A stretch of 64,000 bases of DNA, from positions 478,249 through 542,248 of the forward strand of contig CANTAQ010000001.1 in assembly GCA_947651825.1 (NCBI GenBank), written 5' to 3'. Positions 61,221 through 64,000 of this stretch are shown here, in pieces (the stretch's first letter is position 1; each line of letters opens with the position of its first letter). The position numbers and the translations under genes are program-made. The DNA is from an uncultured Clostridium sp. (lineage in GTDB: Bacteria > Bacillota > Clostridia > TANB77 > CAG-508). The notes beneath the pieces are model-generated. The model did no database searches. It was not told the DNA's origin and saw only the letters and a program-made list of their open reading frames with translations.

Positions 61221-61994
61221 CTACAATTTTATTCTTTCAATTTTCTCCATTCGACAAGTTTCATCATTAATATCTAAAATAATACCATTCATCATTACAT
61301 TTTTATCTGCACTTACTTTATATCTTTCTGGTAAAGTAGTAACAAATCTTTTTAGTGATGCTTCTACATCCATTCCTATTACAGAACGCACTGGTCCTGT
61401 CATTCCTACATCTGTTATATATGCTGTACCATTTTCAAGTATCTTTTCATCAGCTGTTTGAACATGTGTATGTGTTCCATATACACATGTTGCTTTTCCA
61501 TCTAAAAAATAACCCATTGCAATTTTTTCTGCTGTTGCTTCTGCATGAAAATCTACTACTATGATATCAGCTTTATCCTTTATCTTTTCTACTATCTCTT
61601 CTACTTTTGAAAATGGGTTTTCTGATAAAACCGCAATATCTACTCTTCCTATCAAATTAATAACTGCTATGTTTCTACCATTACATTTATATATCCTATA
61701 CCCTTTTCCTGGTATGCCTTTTGAATAGTTTGCTGGTCTTATTAATTCCTCTTCATCTATAATACTAAAAATCTCTCTTTTTCCCCATGTATGATTTCCC
61801 ATTGTCATCACATCTATATTAGACTTTTTTAAGTCTTCAAAAATTTTAATTGTAATTCCCATTCCATCTGCCGAATTTTCTGCATTTGCGATTATGAAAT
61901 CTATATTTTTTTCTTTTTTAAAGTTAGGAATAACTTCTTTTATTTTATTTACTCCAGCATTTCCTATTATATCCCCAATTATTAATATTCTCAT
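61221..61994 (-). CDS. ymdB: YmdB-family metallophosphoesterase
   Basis: YmdB is a phosphodiesterase (2',3'-cyclic nucleotides) that affects colony development in Bacillus. The 257 residues have the phosphoesterase motifs IIGDIIGNAG (about 4-13), ANAENSADGMG (about 36-46), TMGNHTWGKREI (about 63-74), IVVDFHAEATAEK (about 145) and YGTHTHVQTAD (about 173-183). The metal-binding Asp/Asn/His set is intact. It sits between thrS and spoVS; rny (RNase Y), often found nearby, is not in the window. Confidence 0.95.
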   Translation of the reverse strand: MRILIIGDIIGNAGVNKIKEVIPNFKKEKNIDFIIANAENSADGMGITIKIFEDLKKSNIDVMTMGNHTWGKREIFSIIDEEELIRPANYSKGIPGKGYRIYKCNGRNIAVINLIGRVDIAVLSENPFSKVEEIVEKIKDKADIIVVDFHAEATAEKIAMGYFLDGKATCVYGTHTHVQTADEKILENGTAYITDVGMTGPVRSVIGMDVEASLKRFVTTLPERYKVSADKNVMMNGIILDINDETCRMEKIERIKL

Positions 61995-62024
61995 GTTCTT
62001 CCTCTTTTCACTTAAGTTTAGGAG

Positions 62025-62057
62025 ACGTAATTTGTTAAATTCGTCTCCCTCAAACTT
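62025..62057 (-). other. Hairpin between thrS and ymdB
   Basis: GGAGACG (62031-62037) pairs with CGTCTCC (62042-62048 region), with outer AGTTT/AAACT extension. There is no T run on the minus strand, so it is more likely a partial terminator or processing site. Confidence 0.4.
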
Positions 62058-63811
62058 TATTTATATTCTTCTATTTCCTTTTTTATTTTTGATATAAACT
62101 CATCTACACTCATTTGTCCTATATCTCCATCTTTTCTTGAACGTACTCCCACTGCATTTGCTTCTCTTTCTTTGTCGCCTAAAATTATCATATATGGTAT
62201 TTTTTGAAGCTGTGCTTCTCTTATTTTATAACCTATTTTTTCTTCTCTTAAATCTAACTCTACTTTTAATCCCGCTTCTAAGAATTTTTCGTTTATCTCT
62301 TTTGCGTAATCATGATGATGTACTGAAATAGGTAATATTCTAACTTGTATTGGTGACAACCATGTTGGGAATGCTCCTGCATAGTGTTCTGTGATAATTC
62401 CTATGAATCTATCAAATGATCCAAATAATGCTCTATGTACCATTATTGGTGTTTTCTTATTTCCATCTTTATCTATATATGAAAGATTAAATCTTTGTGG
62501 TAATTGGAAATCTAGTTGAATTGTTCCCATTTGCCATTCTCTTCCTAAACAGTCTTTCATTTTGATATCTATTTTTGGTCCGTAGAAAGCTCCGTCTCCT
62601 TCATTTATTTGATATTGTCCTTCTCCACATAGTTCATCTAATACTTCTCTTAATGCAGCTTCTGCTTTGTCCCATGTTTCAATATCTCCTAAATAATCAC
62701 TTTCTGGTCTTGTTGATAATGTTAATTTGTATTCTAGTCCAAATATTGAATATAGGTATTTTATTATTTCTACTATATCTTTTATTTCACTGCCTATTTG
62801 TTCATCTGTTATATAGTTATGTGAGTCATCTTGTCTAAACATTCTTACTCTGAATAGTCCATTCAATTGTCCTGATTTTTCATTTCTATGTATAACATCA
62901 ATATCATTAAATCTTAATGGTAAATCTTTGTAACTTCTTAATTTTGTTTGATATATTTTTATTGAATTTGGGCAATTCATTGGTTTTAATGCTTGTTCAT
63001 TTCCATCTATATCTGTCAATACAAACATATCATCTTTATAATGATCCCAATGTCCTGATGTTTTCCATAAACTACTACTGTTTAATTGTGGTCCTGAAAA
63101 TTCTTGGTATCCTCTTTTTTGATGTTCTTTTCTCCAAAATTCAATTAATGTATTCATTAATGTAAATCCTTTTGGCATCCAGTATGCCATTCCTGGTGCT
63201 GTTTCATCAAAGAAAAATAGTTCTAATTCTTTTCCCAATTTTCTATGGTCTCTTTTCTTAGCTTCTTCTATCATATATAAATATTCTTCTAATTGACTTG
63301 CTTTTGGGAATGAAATTCCATAAATTCTTTGAAGCATTTTATTTTTTTCATTTCCTCTCCAATAGGCTCCTGATGATGTTAATAATTTTATTGCCTTTAC
63401 TTTACCTGTACTTGGTAAATGTGGTCCTGCACAAAGGTCTGTAAATTCGCCTTGTTTATAGAAAGATATTTCTTCATCTTCTGGTAAATCATTTATTAAT
63501 TCTTGTTTATATGGTTCATCTTTCATAAGTTCTAGAGCTTCTTTTCTTGGTAATACAAATCTTTCTAGTGGATAATCTTCTTTTATTATTTTTTTCATTT
63601 CCTCTTCTATTGCTTCAAGCATTTCTGGTGTAAATGGTTTGTCTGTATCAAAGTCATAATAAAAACCATTATCTATTGATGGACCTATTGCTAATTTTAT
63701 TTCTGGGTATAGTCTTTTTATTGCTTGTGCCATTATATGTGAACTTGTGTGCCAGTATGTTTTTTCTGGTACCTCCATTGTTCTTCCGCCTTCTAATTTT
63801 ATTTTAAACAT
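62057..63811 (-). CDS. thrS: Threonyl-tRNA synthetase (short form without a TGS domain)
   Basis: The 584 residues lack the N-terminal TGS domain; only about ten residues (MFKIKLEGGR) come before MEVPEKTYWHTSSHIMAQAI, where the N2 editing domain begins. Editing-site motifs HTSSH and DLCAGPHLPS (about 130) are intact. Class II motif 2 appears as FRVRMFRQDDSHNY (about 322), with motif 3 GSFDRFIGIITEHYAG (about 460). The C-terminal anticodon domain is complete. Other Clostridia have similar short forms, from memory. The ribosome site is AGGAGG; no T-box core is visible upstream, where a repeat lies. Confidence 0.93.
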   Translation of the reverse strand: MFKIKLEGGRTMEVPEKTYWHTSSHIMAQAIKRLYPEIKLAIGPSIDNGFYYDFDTDKPFTPEMLEAIEEEMKKIIKEDYPLERFVLPRKEALELMKDEPYKQELINDLPEDEEISFYKQGEFTDLCAGPHLPSTGKVKAIKLLTSSGAYWRGNEKNKMLQRIYGISFPKASQLEEYLYMIEEAKKRDHRKLGKELELFFFDETAPGMAYWMPKGFTLMNTLIEFWRKEHQKRGYQEFSGPQLNSSSLWKTSGHWDHYKDDMFVLTDIDGNEQALKPMNCPNSIKIYQTKLRSYKDLPLRFNDIDVIHRNEKSGQLNGLFRVRMFRQDDSHNYITDEQIGSEIKDIVEIIKYLYSIFGLEYKLTLSTRPESDYLGDIETWDKAEAALREVLDELCGEGQYQINEGDGAFYGPKIDIKMKDCLGREWQMGTIQLDFQLPQRFNLSYIDKDGNKKTPIMVHRALFGSFDRFIGIITEHYAGAFPTWLSPIQVRILPISVHHHDYAKEINEKFLEAGLKVELDLREEKIGYKIREAQLQKIPYMIILGDKEREANAVGVRSRKDGDIGQMSVDEFISKIKKEIEEYK

Positions 63812-63848
63812 ATATATTCCTCCTCATAGTTACTCTTTATATAAATCC

Positions 63849-63990
63849 GCCAAATCTCGTCGGAGATTTAATATTTCTTTTTTTATTGAACCCACGTCTG
63901 ATACGCTAATACTGCTCGCTCGGGTCTTCAAACAAAAGAAATATTAAACTCCTTCGTTTGGCTACTCTACAATACTTTTAATGCTATTAC
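63849..63990. repeat. Dispersed inverted-repeat element, copy R4 (may continue past the edge)
   Basis: GCCAAA and GGAGATTTAATATTTCTTTT (63849-63881) pair with AAAAGAAATATTAAACTCC and TTTGGC (63934-63962), a stem of about 35 bases. The loop side contains GAACCCACGTCTGATA, also present reversed in copy R1 (4247-4262). The sequence after it (GGCTACTCTACAATA) matches the R1 flank GGTTACTTTGTGACAATA. It lies upstream of thrS. Confidence 0.7.
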
Positions 63991-64000
63991 TTATTATAAA

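Noticed and set aside
1..64000. CRISPR arrays, prophage or complete insertion sequences
   Set aside because: No regularly spaced direct repeats, phage structural genes or transposase genes were seen.

Overview
The window is a low-GC (roughly 27-30 % by eye) chromosomal segment from an endospore-forming, fermentative member of the Bacillota, most likely an uncultured gut-type Clostridia lineage. Four spore-related proteins support this: a SpoIVB protease, an alpha/beta-type SASP, SpoVS and a Spo0E-family protein. A bifunctional AdhE points to fermentation, and Shine-Dalgarno sites are strong AGGAGG types throughout. Most genes lie on the minus strand, so most operons read from high to low coordinates. 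No tRNA, rRNA, CRISPR array or complete insertion sequence was seen.

Layout. 0-5.5 kb: end of a SAM methyltransferase gene, a small membrane protein, hpt-uvrC, asd (plus strand, with a structured leader), a dispersed repeat and spoIVB. 5.6-19.8 kb: a 14-kb Tad-like (type IVc) pilus locus. It encodes a CpaB/RcpC-like SAF protein, two MinD/ParA-like proteins with altered P-loops, a CpaF/TadA-like ATPase broken by one extra base, a fused TadB/TadC-like platform protein, at least five short pilin-like proteins, a minor pilin-like protein, a pilin/VWA fusion and a 991-residue surface protein with a lectin-like C-terminus. The pilins share an unusual start (M-[ED]-N-A-x-x-A-[LI]) with no recognisable prepilin-peptidase site. 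This is the best candidate for a poorly described system.

20-34 kb: SASP, another pilin-like protein, dut, hisS, an MBL hydrolase, relA, recJ, trmB, a MurL-type epimerase, divIVA, sepF and adhE. 34-45.6 kb: a HAD phosphatase, split TSUP exporter, XRE regulator, a YlxY/PdaB-like deacetylase, AlkD, GNAT, CDF transporter, topB, and ftsW-mraY-murE from the division and cell-wall cluster. 45.7-47.4 kb: a higher-GC, probably acquired gene whose frame runs through a terminator-like hairpin. 47.6-51.7 kb: Spo0E-like, lgt, a YfmH/YfmF M16 pair and rpsU. 51.8-55.1 kb: a thioester-domain/CnaB adhesin that ends right after LPKTG-F, with its sortase. 55.6-64 kb: RHH regulator, clpC, ROK kinase, an orphan substrate-binding protein, spoVS, ymdB, thrS and a second copy of the dispersed repeat.

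Regulatory highlights. Identical-architecture triple WalR-type boxes (TGTAAY-N5-TGTAAT-N5-TGTAAT) lie 13-14 bp upstream of the -35 element of both the pilus operon and the sepF-divIVA operon, which suggests shared cell-envelope control. The major pilin appears to have its own promoter, and its 3' side has a terminator with a competing antiterminator hairpin.
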